64,000 nucleotides of DNA, taken from the NCBI GenBank assembly GCA_017940265.1, contig JAGAYY010000050.1:1-64000 (forward strand). Reading direction: 5' to 3'. Source of the DNA: Bacilli bacterium (GTDB taxonomy: Bacteria; Bacillota_I; Bacilli_A; RFN20; CAG-826). Shown in pieces: positions 8,415 through 17,403 of the stretch; position 1 is the first letter of the stretch; each line of letters begins with the position of its first letter. The position numbers were made by a program, and so were the translations under genes. Under the pieces are notes generated by a model. That model worked only from the letters and a program-made list of their open reading frames with translations, had not been told where the DNA came from and searched no databases.

Positions 8415-10817
8415 ATGAAAAAACAATTATTTTTAAGTGCGATATTGTTCGCTCTTGTCGCTACTGGTTGTGCAACTACACCAAGTAGCAGTGTTACTAG
8501 TAATTCCTCTAGTGATAACACTTCAAGTGAAACAAGTAGTTCAACTAGCGAATTACCAAGTACATCTACTTCTAGTGTTCCTTCTTCAAGTAGTTCTTCT
8601 TCTTCTAGTTCATCTAGTAGCAGTTCTTCTGGTTCAGAAGTTCCACCTCCAATTATCTTAGGTGGTCAAATTGAAGAAGCTTTAAAAAAAGATTATAAGA
8701 ATATGTCAGTAGCCTTTTATCTTAACTCCATGGAATATGGACAAGAATATGGCTATGAATACTATTTAGGCGGCAGTGATTTCGTCGCGGTGCTTGATGG
8801 CACAACCGCAGAATTATATGGACAAGATAGTGCCTGGAGTTTTTATTCCTACTATAACAATAAGAGTTATGCCTATTGGGATGCTTCTTATTACGCTACT
8901 AAGGGTTGGATCTCTAATGGTTCTAAAGGTATTGGTGTTGGCATTGATTATGCCTACTTCTATATGCCATATCTTTTACAAAGATTAACTAAAGATGATG
9001 TCACCAATGTCATGGGGGCATATGTGGTCAAAGATACATCCTTAGATAAGATTAATGAAGGTCTTAAATTCGCTTGGTTAACAAATGATATCCACTATAT
9101 CGATATCAAAGTTAATGAAGCTGGATATATCTCTCGTATTAGAGGTTTTGATGATCCTAATAACGATGAATATGGTTTCCAAATTGAATTATCTAACTTT
9201 GGAACATGTACCGCTCCTCAAGGAATAACTTTACCTCCTGCTATTAATGAATCTAATATCAAGACATATGCGGATATGTTAGGTCATGAAGAAGAACCAG
9301 ATATCTATATCACTAACTTATCAATTAATATCAACGATACAGTGAATAGTGATGAAGAATATCAAATCATCATGAATCCAGATGATGTCGTTGATTTATC
9401 ATTCTCATACTTACCCGCTAATGCGAATAAAAGAGAAGTTAACTGGTTTACCACTGACGATACAGTGGCTGAACTTCTATATTCACATGAATCCGGTCAT
9501 CAATATCTAAGAGCGGTTTCTGAAGGTGAAACATATATTTATGTCACTCACGTTAACGGTGAAAAACAAACTATCTCCTCTGATTTATTAAGAGTGAAAG
9601 TTAATCCCGCTCAAACTGTGGAACAAACCGCCGAAGATGTCTATCGCTTTACCTTTACTGGTGAAGAAGGTAATGATGGTGCTTATACAATTAAAGCCAA
9701 TAACACTATCGCTAATAGTGAAGCGCCATTTAGTATCACCACATGGAGAATGCAAACTAGAACAGGCAACTATAGTGATAACTTCGCTGATGATGATGTC
9801 GTCCTTTATAGTGCCCCTAATAGTTCCACTAACTTCACCACAAGATTTGAAGATGAAGTCTTATTTGATTTCTCCAATCAACAAGTAAGTAAGATGTCAT
9901 TTGCCTATGCTTTATTTAGATGTAATTCCAAAACCAACTTAAACTTACTTGAATCCATTACTATCTATACATCTAACGACGCTAATACATGGGAATCTAT
10001 TGATGTCACTGATGAAATGAGAAACGAATTTGAAAAAGCCTCAATGAGTACCGGTATGACACCTAAGGTCTTAACTAAGACATTTGCCCCAGCCTCAATG
10101 GTGAAGATTATCATCACCGCTAAATCCGTTGGTGGTAATGACTTAGGCATTGGTATGAAAGACTTTGTGTTCGCCGCTAATAGTGAATGCCATAACTTTG
10201 ATGATGTTGAAGCAGTACCTGTTACTAGCATCACCATCAGCGCTCCTAAGAATAGATTAAAGATTGGTACTTCTATGAAATTAAGCGCGGTTGTTACACC
10301 AGGCAATGCCTCTAATCCAAATGTTAGATGGATTTCTACAGATACAGATGTCTTAACAATCGACGCTAGAACAGGTTTTGCTACTGCGATTAGTGAAGGT
10401 ATTGCCACAATTAAAGCGGTTTCTGTGACTAATCCAAGTATGGTATCTAATGAAATCTTAGTGACTACTTACACTCAAGATGTAATTAATGATGAAAATA
10501 ATATCTTTGTTGGTAAAACATTCTTTGCCAGTAATGTCCAATATGGTGTTAATACCGCGGATGTGACTTTCCTTGTTAAAGACAATAAGAGTGCTTCCTT
10601 AACCATCACCATCAGTGTCATGGGTCAAGAATTCAAGAATACCATTAATGTTTCATTTAATTTCTATGATGAAGTAACTGGTATTTATGAATTTGAAAGT
10701 GAAGATAACGCGATTGTTAACATCACATTAGCGGAAGATGGTAGTTATATTTCCTTAACATATAAGACTGGTGATGGTGATGTCTTCACCAACATCACAT
10801 TAAATAAGGTGAAATAA
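8415..10817 (+). CDS. Surface lipoprotein with Ser-rich stalk and Big_2-like domains
   Basis: 800 residues from the ATG at 8415, which has AGGAG 11 bases upstream and opens a proper signal peptide with lipobox ATGC. An in-frame ATG at 8364 would overlap the previous gene and spoil the signal. After a Ser-rich spacer (to about residue 75) comes an unrecognised domain, then an Ig-like segment (about 295-395), a beta-rich region resembling a discoidin or carbohydrate-binding fold (about 405-590; SITIYTSNDANTWESI), and a clear Big_2 domain (about 598-690; VRWISTDTDVLTID, then GIATIKAVS). Anchored surface protein; ligand unknown. Confidence 0.77.
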   Translation: MKKQLFLSAILFALVATGCATTPSSSVTSNSSSDNTSSETSSSTSELPSTSTSSVPSSSSSSSSSSSSSSSSGSEVPPPIILGGQIEEALKKDYKNMSVAFYLNSMEYGQEYGYEYYLGGSDFVAVLDGTTAELYGQDSAWSFYSYYNNKSYAYWDASYYATKGWISNGSKGIGVGIDYAYFYMPYLLQRLTKDDVTNVMGAYVVKDTSLDKINEGLKFAWLTNDIHYIDIKVNEAGYISRIRGFDDPNNDEYGFQIELSNFGTCTAPQGITLPPAINESNIKTYADMLGHEEEPDIYITNLSININDTVNSDEEYQIIMNPDDVVDLSFSYLPANANKREVNWFTTDDTVAELLYSHESGHQYLRAVSEGETYIYVTHVNGEKQTISSDLLRVKVNPAQTVEQTAEDVYRFTFTGEEGNDGAYTIKANNTIANSEAPFSITTWRMQTRTGNYSDNFADDDVVLYSAPNSSTNFTTRFEDEVLFDFSNQQVSKMSFAYALFRCNSKTNLNLLESITIYTSNDANTWESIDVTDEMRNEFEKASMSTGMTPKVLTKTFAPASMVKIIITAKSVGGNDLGIGMKDFVFAANSECHNFDDVEAVPVTSITISAPKNRLKIGTSMKLSAVVTPGNASNPNVRWISTDTDVLTIDARTGFATAISEGIATIKAVSVTNPSMVSNEILVTTYTQDVINDENNIFVGKTFFASNVQYGVNTADVTFLVKDNKSASLTITISVMGQEFKNTINVSFNFYDEVTGIYEFESEDNAIVNITLAEDGSYISLTYKTGDGDVFTNITLNKVK

Positions 10818-10822
10818 ACAAT

Positions 10823-11851
10823 ATGAAAAAAGCATTACGTTTATTACCATTATTACCTGTTCTTGTTTTAGGAGCCTGTAACGTTCCTCCTTCAAATACA
10901 AGTTCTAGTAATAATACCCCTTCATCTGATAGTGATGTTTCTACAAGTGAAATAAGTAGTAGCAGCAATAGTGAATCTTCTAGTAGTGAAATATCTTCTA
11001 GTAGTTCATCATCTAGTTCTATTAATACTGCAGTGGAACAATCTAAATGGGGCAAAGAAGCCGCACAAAAGTGCTTTGATACCTTAGGTGTTGTCTTTCC
11101 ATATATGGAGGCTGATGGCTTTGAATACAAAGTGACCACTGATGATTATGGTGATAAGGCTATTTGGTTCTACTTATATTACGAAAGCCAAGAAGTCGCT
11201 GAAGAAAAGATTGTTGATTACGCTTGGGCGGCTTATGAACAAGATAGATATGAATGTGTTGTTAAACCAACTAGATTCGTTGGTGAAGACTATAGTGTTT
11301 GGGAACAAAACGTCTTATACGCTGATAAAGTTCTTAGTGAGAGATATGCTGTAGAACTTCAAGCTTTAGCGTCCCAAAAAGCCTATAACGGTAAATTAAT
11401 GGGTTGTTTAGGTATATATGGTTTTTCTTATATCCCTAATATCGATCCAAGTAAGTTTCCAACTTATCCAGTGGAATATGTTCTCGGAGAAAATAATGGT
11501 GTTCCCGCTCTAGTGATGGATGATATTAAATTTGATTTCTCCATCAATATGTATGAAGGTAATAAAGTCTTACAAATCATTGTCACTTCAGATAAGCACA
11601 CAATTGATTTAGAAGAGAAATATTTCTATGCTCTAGAAGACGCTAGATATAGACTCTTCCGTTATGATGATTTAGAAGATGACTTTACTGGTGAATCATT
11701 CGGTTATGGTAGCCATTATCCAGAATATGAAGATAACTATTGTTATTATGCATATAACAAAGATAATACACACTGTGTCTACTTCGAATATGATTTAAAT
11801 CATCAATATCTCTATATCGAAATATTTAAGTTAAACCAAGAAGCTAAATAA
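10823..11851 (+). CDS. Surface lipoprotein with Ser-rich stalk, last gene of the operon
   Basis: 342 residues. Signal peptide MKKALRLLPLLPVLVLGAC with lipobox LGAC, Ser/Asn spacer to about residue 72, then a ~270-residue region rich in Tyr, Asp and Glu with no domain I can name. Its first half (FDTLGVVFPYMEADGFEYK) resembles the helix-strand units of the 7087 product, so the two may share a fold. Five bases after the preceding stop; a terminator follows. Confidence 0.7.
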   Translation: MKKALRLLPLLPVLVLGACNVPPSNTSSSNNTPSSDSDVSTSEISSSSNSESSSSEISSSSSSSSSINTAVEQSKWGKEAAQKCFDTLGVVFPYMEADGFEYKVTTDDYGDKAIWFYLYYESQEVAEEKIVDYAWAAYEQDRYECVVKPTRFVGEDYSVWEQNVLYADKVLSERYAVELQALASQKAYNGKLMGCLGIYGFSYIPNIDPSKFPTYPVEYVLGENNGVPALVMDDIKFDFSINMYEGNKVLQIIVTSDKHTIDLEEKYFYALEDARYRLFRYDDLEDDFTGESFGYGSHYPEYEDNYCYYAYNKDNTHCVYFEYDLNHQYLYIEIFKLNQEAK

Positions 11852-11861
11852 CAAATAACAC

Positions 11862-11902
11862 AAACCCCAAATCCAAAATAATGGAGGAGGGGTTTTCTTT
11901 TG
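11862..11902 (+). terminator. Terminator of the lipoprotein operon
   Basis: AAACCCC at 11862-11868 pairs with GGGGTTT ending at 11895, with an inner TCCA/TGGA pair, followed by a T-rich run. Confidence 0.75.
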
Positions 11903-12054
11903 CGAATAATGATCCACACAATAGCCCAAAATGAATCTTGAATATCAATATATCTATGTCAAAAAACACCCGAAAGTTTTTACATAAATGGCAAAAGTTT
12001 CAGGAGTAGAATGGCGTGGTTAATAGAGAAGAGCATATCACTATATATTAGTTC

Positions 12055-12083
12055 TTTACGTACGAAATCTCGTACGATATAAT
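12055..12083 (+). promoter_or_regulatory. Promoter and operator of the YefM-YoeB module
   Basis: TTTACG (12055-12060), 17-base spacer, TATAAT (12078-12083). The spacer is filled by a perfect inverted repeat CGTACGA-AATC-TCGTACG (12059-12076). YefM operators in other bacteria use a GTAC-centred palindrome, so this fits autoregulation by the antitoxin complex. Confidence 0.7.
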
Positions 12084-12104
12084 AATAGTGAAAGGAGAGT
12101 TGAT

Positions 12105-12350
12105 ATGATCAATTTAAACATTAGTAATGCTAGGGATAAGCTCTATAATCTCGCATCTTCTTGCATCAAGTACAATGATGTAGTGAATATCAGCACAAAA
12201 GAGGGCAATGTTGTGCTTCTTAGTGAAGATGACTATCGTAGTCTAATCGAATCTCTCTATCTCGCGGGTGTAAAGGGAGTTTATGAAGATATCGAAGAAG
12301 CAGTCAAAACACCTACATCTGAGTTTTTTAAGGATGCTCCATGGAAATAG
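12105..12350 (+). CDS. yefM: YefM/Phd-family antitoxin
   Basis: 81 residues. The N-terminal part (NISNARDKLYNLASSC, then VVLLSEDDYRSLIESLYL) is the Phd/YefM DNA-binding fold; the C-terminal tail would wrap the toxin. Good Shine-Dalgarno (AAAGGAGAG). It overlaps the toxin start by 10 bases, so toxin translation is coupled. The pair binds the palindrome in its own promoter by analogy with known YefM-YoeB systems. Confidence 0.88.
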   Translation: MINLNISNARDKLYNLASSCIKYNDVVNISTKEGNVVLLSEDDYRSLIESLYLAGVKGVYEDIEEAVKTPTSEFFKDAPWK

Positions 12351-12598
12351 TCTATTCAAAACAGTCATTCAAAGATTATGAAAAATTAAAACAATTTCCA
12401 AAACTCGTTGAAAAAGTAAAAGCCTTGATTGAACTTTTAGAGAAAAATCCTTTTGAAACCCCACCCTCATATGAAAAACTTATCGGTTTTGAAAATGTCT
12501 ACTCTAGACGTATAAATATTCAACATCGATTAGTTTACGAAGTTAGAAAAGAAGAGAATGTTGTAGTGATAATCCGCATGTGGACTCACTACGAGTAA
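12341..12598 (+). CDS. yoeB: YoeB/Txe-family mRNA interferase toxin
   Basis: 85 residues, the usual length of YoeB. It has the YoeB core (KDYEKLKQF, NPFETPPSYEKL) and the active-site elements: RR near residues 56-57 in YSRRINIQHRLVYEV and the C-terminal RMWTHYE with the catalytic His-Tyr pair. Family members bind the ribosome and cut mRNA during translation. Complete and apparently functional; no other toxin gene is linked. Confidence 0.9.
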   Translation: MEIVYSKQSFKDYEKLKQFPKLVEKVKALIELLEKNPFETPPSYEKLIGFENVYSRRINIQHRLVYEVRKEENVVVIIRMWTHYE

Positions 12599-12629
12599 AA
12601 GAATTAGCCTTACGGCTTTTTCTTTTTTA
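12597..12629 (+). terminator. Terminator after yoeB
   Basis: Short stem AGCC-TTAC-GGCT (12606-12617) flanked by an AAAAG/CTTTT pair and ending in a T-run. Confidence 0.55.
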
Positions 12630-12663
12630 TAAATAATTACAGTGCTATATTATTTATTGTCTT

Positions 12664-15360
12664 ATGAAAAAGAATACCAGTCGTAAAAACGAGGATATTA
12701 AAAGATTTAATCCTACCGCTGAAAGCGGCTTAGATAGTGCATCAGTCGCCTATATGCAAAGTGTGGGTAAAGTAAATATTGCTAAAAGCCCCACGAATAA
12801 GTCATATACCAAAATCGTTTTAGGTAATATCTTTACCTTCTTTAATATTTTGATGTTCGCTATTGCGGGCTTACTTCTTTTATTAGTGGGTCCAAAAGTA
12901 GTGACCAACTTAATGTTTTTAGGCATTATTGTTTGTAACTTATTAATAGGCACTATTCAGGAATGCAAGAGTAAACACACAATTGAAAAACTTAAGTTAT
13001 TAAACGATAGCAAAATCAAAGCTAGACGTGATGGTAAAGAAGTAGAACTCTTACCAACTGAAATAGTTTTAGATGATGTTGTTGTCTTAACAGCAGGGGA
13101 TCAAATACCCGCTGACTGTATTGTCTTAGATGAGCAAATCTTAGAAGTTAATGAATCATTATTAACTGGTGAATCAGTACCAGTAAAGAAAACTAAAGGT
13201 GATACAGTATTTGCTGGCTCCTTTGTTGTCGCTGGTTCTTTAGCGGTCCGTGTCGATAAAGTTGGTAATGATACATACATCTCCTCAATTGAGAATAAGG
13301 CCAAGGTATCTAAACAACCTAAATCTAGATTGATGATTGCCATCTCCAAGATTATTAGAAATATGACACTTATCGCTATCCCGTTAGCCATATTTGTCGC
13401 GATTTATGAATTTGTCTATGGCTTACTTAATAACACTGAAGGATTGAGTATTCTTCCAACAACCTGGGGTCAAAAAACTATCTTCTCTGAAGCCACCTTC
13501 TATAGTGGTGTCACTATTGCCTATATGATTCCATGTGGTATGGCCTTACTCGCCAGTGTCGCTATGGCCACAGGTGTCGTTAAACTCGCACAAAATAAAA
13601 CCTTAGCCCAAGACTTATATTCTGTTGAATCATTATCTAGAGTTAACACTCTTTGTTTAGATAAGACAGGGACATTGACCGATGGTTCAATGACCCTTGA
13701 AGAAACTATTATCTTGGATAAGAGTTATAACGAAGAATCATTAGATAGATTAATGTCTAGTTACTTAGACGCTTTTAATGAGGCTAATCAAACATCAACC
13801 GCTTTATTAAATAAGTTTGGTAAACTCGTCGAACGTATTGATGACTATGGTCAAAAGAATTCCTCTAATGCTTTTAGAAAGAAATTTAAAAATGCTGACC
13901 AACTTAAAGTTAATGATAGAATCCATTTCTCCTCCGCTAGAAAATATTCTGCGGTGGAATTTGAAGGCTTAGGTTGGTTTGTGATGGGCGCTCCTGAATT
14001 CATTACTAAAGACCAAGAAATTTTAAATAAAGTAAACGAATACGCTAAAAGTGGTTTACGTGTTATCGTACTCGCTAAAGTAAATGGCGTAGTCATTAAA
14101 GATAAACCAGTACCAAATGATGTTACTTTAGTGGCGATGCATATCTTAAGTGACACTATCAGACCAGAAGTTAAAGACACCATGTTATGGTTTAGAGAAA
14201 ACGATGTTGATATCAAAGTTATCTCTGGTGATAACATTGGTACTGTTAGTTATATCGCTAAACAATCAGGTATCGCTAATTGGGATAAAATCGTGGATAT
14301 GTCTAAAGTGACTGAACAAGATAACTTAGAAGAACTAGTTTTAAATAATGCTATCTTCGGTAGAGTAACGCCTGACCAAAAAGCGGAAATCATCGCTATC
14401 TTAAAGAAGAATAATCGTATCGTTGGTGTTACCGGTGATGGTTTAAATGACTTATTAGCCTTTAAGCAAGCCGATTGCTCTATTGCTTTAGCAAATGGTG
14501 CGGCCGCTACTAAAAACGTCGCAAATCTCGTTTTATTAGATTCTAACTTCTCCAATATGAAGGAAGCTGTCTTCCAAGGTAGAAGAGTGGTTAATAATAT
14601 TCAAAGATCCTCATCCTTATTCGTGATGAAGGATTACTTATGGTTCTTTATTACCATCTTCCCAATGTTGATTGCCTTACCACATATGATTCAACCAACA
14701 GTCATGTCTTTGGTTAATATCTTCATTACTGGTATTGCTAGTTTATTTGTTGCCTTAGAACCAGATAAGACAAGAGTTAAAGGTAACTTCTATAAGAATG
14801 TTACTAAGCGGGCCTTATTAGCAGGTTTCTATATGTTTATACCTGTTGCGGTAGCTCTTCTTTATGTCTTGTTTAGTCAAATAGCAATCAATCAAGGACT
14901 CACCGTGGATATATTACAATCAGTTCTTGCGACAAAATTTGTCGATGGTGAAATCGTTAGCTTTGGTTGGATACCAACAATGGCCTTATGTGTTACTATC
15001 AGTGGATTTATTATCTTCTTTAATAACTGCCGTCCATTTACGACATTTAGAAAGTTCTTATACTTTATTACCTTAGTGGTGGTGTTATTCATTTTATGGT
15101 TAGCACCTGAGTTCTTCATCATCAGTGGTACTGAGATGGTTAATGAAGTAGGTGGTTTCTTTAAGATCTTTCCATATATCTTCAGCCATATTGTTCCTAA
15201 CTTAACATTATCCTTATTTAGAACAATGACATTAGAACAAATTGTCTTTGTTGGTGTCCATGCTTTAGCAGCGGTTCCTCTCTATTTGTTAAACGAGAAG
15301 TTCGGTGGTAAGTTATTAGATTTAACTTTATTTTCAAAGCGCGAATATAAAGATGAATAG
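12664..15360 (+). CDS. P-type cation-transporting ATPase
   Basis: 898 residues. Ordered motifs: TGES in the actuator domain (about residue 171), the phosphorylation motif DKTGTLT at Asp333, and the hinge motif TGDGLND near 597-603. Ten hydrophobic segments are plausible (two near 50-100, two near 235-310, six between about 660 and 885). The intramembrane motif before the P domain reads IPCGMALL instead of the PEGL of Ca-ATPases or the CPC of heavy-metal pumps, so the ion cannot be named; the overall layout is closest to HAD-IC P-type ATPases of the CtpE-like group. No Shine-Dalgarno is visible; a TATATT box ends 12 bases before the ATG. It is convergent with the next gene. Confidence 0.87.
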   Translation: MKKNTSRKNEDIKRFNPTAESGLDSASVAYMQSVGKVNIAKSPTNKSYTKIVLGNIFTFFNILMFAIAGLLLLLVGPKVVTNLMFLGIIVCNLLIGTIQECKSKHTIEKLKLLNDSKIKARRDGKEVELLPTEIVLDDVVVLTAGDQIPADCIVLDEQILEVNESLLTGESVPVKKTKGDTVFAGSFVVAGSLAVRVDKVGNDTYISSIENKAKVSKQPKSRLMIAISKIIRNMTLIAIPLAIFVAIYEFVYGLLNNTEGLSILPTTWGQKTIFSEATFYSGVTIAYMIPCGMALLASVAMATGVVKLAQNKTLAQDLYSVESLSRVNTLCLDKTGTLTDGSMTLEETIILDKSYNEESLDRLMSSYLDAFNEANQTSTALLNKFGKLVERIDDYGQKNSSNAFRKKFKNADQLKVNDRIHFSSARKYSAVEFEGLGWFVMGAPEFITKDQEILNKVNEYAKSGLRVIVLAKVNGVVIKDKPVPNDVTLVAMHILSDTIRPEVKDTMLWFRENDVDIKVISGDNIGTVSYIAKQSGIANWDKIVDMSKVTEQDNLEELVLNNAIFGRVTPDQKAEIIAILKKNNRIVGVTGDGLNDLLAFKQADCSIALANGAAATKNVANLVLLDSNFSNMKEAVFQGRRVVNNIQRSSSLFVMKDYLWFFITIFPMLIALPHMIQPTVMSLVNIFITGIASLFVALEPDKTRVKGNFYKNVTKRALLAGFYMFIPVAVALLYVLFSQIAINQGLTVDILQSVLATKFVDGEIVSFGWIPTMALCVTISGFIIFFNNCRPFTTFRKFLYFITLVVVLFILWLAPEFFIISGTEMVNEVGGFFKIFPYIFSHIVPNLTLSLFRTMTLEQIVFVGVHALAAVPLYLLNEKFGGKLLDLTLFSKREYKDE

Positions 15361-15368
15361 GGTTTTAT

Positions 15369-15384
15369 GATGCGTGAACGCATC
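15369..15384. terminator. Hairpin between convergent genes
   Basis: Perfect stem GATGCG-TGAA-CGCATC just after the ATPase stop. There is no T-run, so it may be only a weak terminator. Confidence 0.35.
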
Positions 15385-15394
15385 GTTAAAGCAT

Positions 15395-16708
15395 CTATTT
15401 TATGAATCTAAGCAAAAAATCAGCAATACCAATAAGGACATATCCCTCGGGATCTCTCATTTCTTTATATGATTTATTCACAACAAGTATTTTTTGAATA
15501 GGATCTTTTAAGTGATTATATGGCTTCTTTTCTCTTTCTAAAGTTTCATCCTTTGAAATATCATCTGCCACTTGAACATAGAATATCCTAGTTCCTTTCG
15601 TGGCTAAAAAATCTATTTCGTATTTCTTTTTAACATTTTTATTATCTTTGTTACGCTCCACTCTTTCATAAGTTCCAACATTCACTGAATATCCATTGTA
15701 AAGAAGTTCGTTAAATATAACGTTCTCAAGCATGTGGCCTTCGTCGGGCTTGGAAAAATTGAGCCTAGCATTTCTTAAACCTAAATCTGTGAAATAATAC
15801 TTTCTTAATGCACCGATTTCGTTTCTTCCTTTAACATCATATCTAGTGGCTTCTTGAATAATAAAAGCATCGAGAAAAAAATTAATGTATTTTGTGACCG
15901 TGTCTTTGTCGATGGCTTCTTTTTTAACACTTTGGTAGGTGTTTGATATTCTTTCGGAATTGATTAATCCTCCGACTGAATCGCTAATAATGTCGCTTAG
16001 CTCATCAAGGGCTTCGCTTTTATTGAGCCTATTGTGTTCTAAAATATCACTAAAATATGTCGTCTTAAAAAGACTTTTGAGGTAGTTTCTTCTTCTCTCT
16101 TCATTCTCTTCTAAAACCGCTAGAGGCATACCGCCATATGTTATATAATCATTTATCATTTCTGGGGCATACCCTTTTTTATAATTAGCGTATTCATCAA
16201 ACGATAGAGGAGACAAGTGAATTTTTGTTGCCTTATCTCTAAATTCAGTAACAATATCGCTGGAAAGCATTTTTGAATTACTTCCAGTGACATATAAATC
16301 GATATTAGGCTCTCTAGAAAGACCCAGCACAACATCGACAAATGTAACAACATTTTCATCTCCGTCTTTTGCTAATACAATTTGCCCGTTAGTGAAAGCA
16401 GGATTGATAATGGATGTGACTTTTTGAATTTCATCTAAAATGACATAGCAATCATTTTTCCCTTTACAGTAGTCCCTAACGTATTTTCCTAAAGCGATAG
16501 GATTTCTTAATTCAGCGTTTCTATCATCATCTAATTCGATAACCACAATATTATCACTACTAACGTGACACTCTTCTTTTAAATATCTAGTATACATTTC
16601 TTTGAGAAGATAAGATTTTCCACATCTACGGATACCAGTAATAACTTTTGGAAACCCGTTATTTTTTGCGCCAATAAGTTGATTTAGATATTTAGTACGT
16701 TCAATCAT
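15395..16708 (-). CDS. AAA ATPase with DUF4143 domain
   Basis: 437 residues. N-terminal AAA_14 domain with Walker A GIRRCGKS (about residue 25-32) and Walker B CYVILDEIQ (about 91-99), then the DUF4143 region (about 200-400) with the expected YTDLGLRNA motif and a nuclease-like strand IDFLATKGTRIFYVQVA. The family is widespread and patchily distributed, and its biological role is unclear; suggestions include mobile or defence functions. Strong Shine-Dalgarno (AAGGAGA). A perfect palindrome sits directly upstream of that site and probably controls it. Confidence 0.87.
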   Translation of the reverse strand: MIERTKYLNQLIGAKNNGFPKVITGIRRCGKSYLLKEMYTRYLKEECHVSSDNIVVIELDDDRNAELRNPIALGKYVRDYCKGKNDCYVILDEIQKVTSIINPAFTNGQIVLAKDGDENVVTFVDVVLGLSREPNIDLYVTGSNSKMLSSDIVTEFRDKATKIHLSPLSFDEYANYKKGYAPEMINDYITYGGMPLAVLEENEERRRNYLKSLFKTTYFSDILEHNRLNKSEALDELSDIISDSVGGLINSERISNTYQSVKKEAIDKDTVTKYINFFLDAFIIQEATRYDVKGRNEIGALRKYYFTDLGLRNARLNFSKPDEGHMLENVIFNELLYNGYSVNVGTYERVERNKDNKNVKKKYEIDFLATKGTRIFYVQVADDISKDETLEREKKPYNHLKDPIQKILVVNKSYKEMRDPEGYVLIGIADFLLRFIK

Positions 16709-16722
16709 AAAATCTCCTTTTT

Positions 16723-16736
16723 GGTAGAATTCTACC
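16723..16736. promoter_or_regulatory. Perfect palindrome before the DUF4143 gene
   Basis: GGTAGAATTCTACC, 14 bases and fully self-complementary, ends six bases from the Shine-Dalgarno of the minus-strand gene. It could be an operator or an mRNA hairpin that gates translation. Confidence 0.55.
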
Positions 16737-16865
16737 TTTTCTTCGATTTTATTTTACTCGACTTGGATTAATATTTCAATTTGAGTAATGATTTTTAGAA
16801 TAATTATTTGCTCAAACTCTCGCTGTTTTTGTCGAAAGGAATATGAAAAACACAAGCACATCTTA

Positions 16866-16894
16866 TTGAAAAAATGTCGGTTAACCGATATAAT
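16866..16894 (+). promoter_or_regulatory. Leaderless promoter with palindromic operator
   Basis: TTGAAA (16866-16871), exactly 17 bases, TATAAT (16889-16894), then six bases to the ATG, so transcription should start at the start codon. The spacer holds a perfect 12-base palindrome TCGGTTAACCGA (16877-16888), ideally placed for autorepression by the encoded XRE protein. Confidence 0.75.
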
Positions 16895-16900
16895 TAATGC

Positions 16901-17284
16901 ATGACATTTTTGGATTTATTGGCAGAACAAAAAACAACAGTATATTCACTATCAATCGACAGTGGAGTTCCTAAAACAACTCTAACTGATATCGCTTCAG
17001 GAAAAGCTGATATTTTGGAGTGCACTGGCAAAACTTTGTTGGCAATCTCAAAGAGTTTACATATTTCAATAGAAGAACTGCTCAGTTTAGAGAGAGAAGA
17101 AGCTAAAACCCTTTTGCCTGGTTTTTTATTGGACTCCATTTCTGAGTATAGAAAAGCCATTCGTAAAGGAAGTACACTGATTGATTGCTATAGCGATCAA
17201 CTAAATAGTTCAATCAATGTCGCGGAAGTTGAACATCTTATTTCAAAAGAACAAGCCAATAGACTCCGCGCTCGATATTTCTAA
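16901..17284 (+). CDS. XRE-family antitoxin-like regulator
   Basis: 127 residues. The N-terminal helix-turn-helix (YSLSIDSGVPKTTLTDIASGKADI) and C-terminal SSINVAEVEHLISKEQANRLRARYF resemble a compact XRE group usually encoded just upstream of AbiEii-like nucleotidyltransferase toxins. No toxin gene follows here. A short open frame without an ATG (17263-17376, different frame, ending LILDNAYNKLLEK) overlaps the gene's end and might be the tail of a lost partner. Expression is probably leaderless and autoregulated. Confidence 0.7.
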   Translation: MTFLDLLAEQKTTVYSLSIDSGVPKTTLTDIASGKADILECTGKTLLAISKSLHISIEELLSLEREEAKTLLPGFLLDSISEYRKAIRKGSTLIDCYSDQLNSSINVAEVEHLISKEQANRLRARYF

Positions 17285-17376
17285 ACGAGCTGCAAAAAGA
17301 GTTCTTACGGAAAATTTTGAAACTGAGAAAAGAATTAATTCTAGATAACGCGTATAATAAGTTATTGGAAAAATAA
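17263..17376 (+). pseudogene. Possible remnant of the antitoxin's partner gene
   Basis: A 37-codon frame without a usable start, offset from the XRE gene, encoding a Lys/Leu/Glu-rich helical segment (ELQKEFLRKILKLRKEL). It could be chance coding in AT-rich DNA. Confidence 0.2.
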
Positions 17377-17403
17377 AACGAGGAATACACTGGAGGTTTT
17401 GTT

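Noticed and set aside
11903-12054. Small gene between the lipoprotein terminator and yefM
   Set aside because: Only a 24-codon frame running into the operator; no coding signal.
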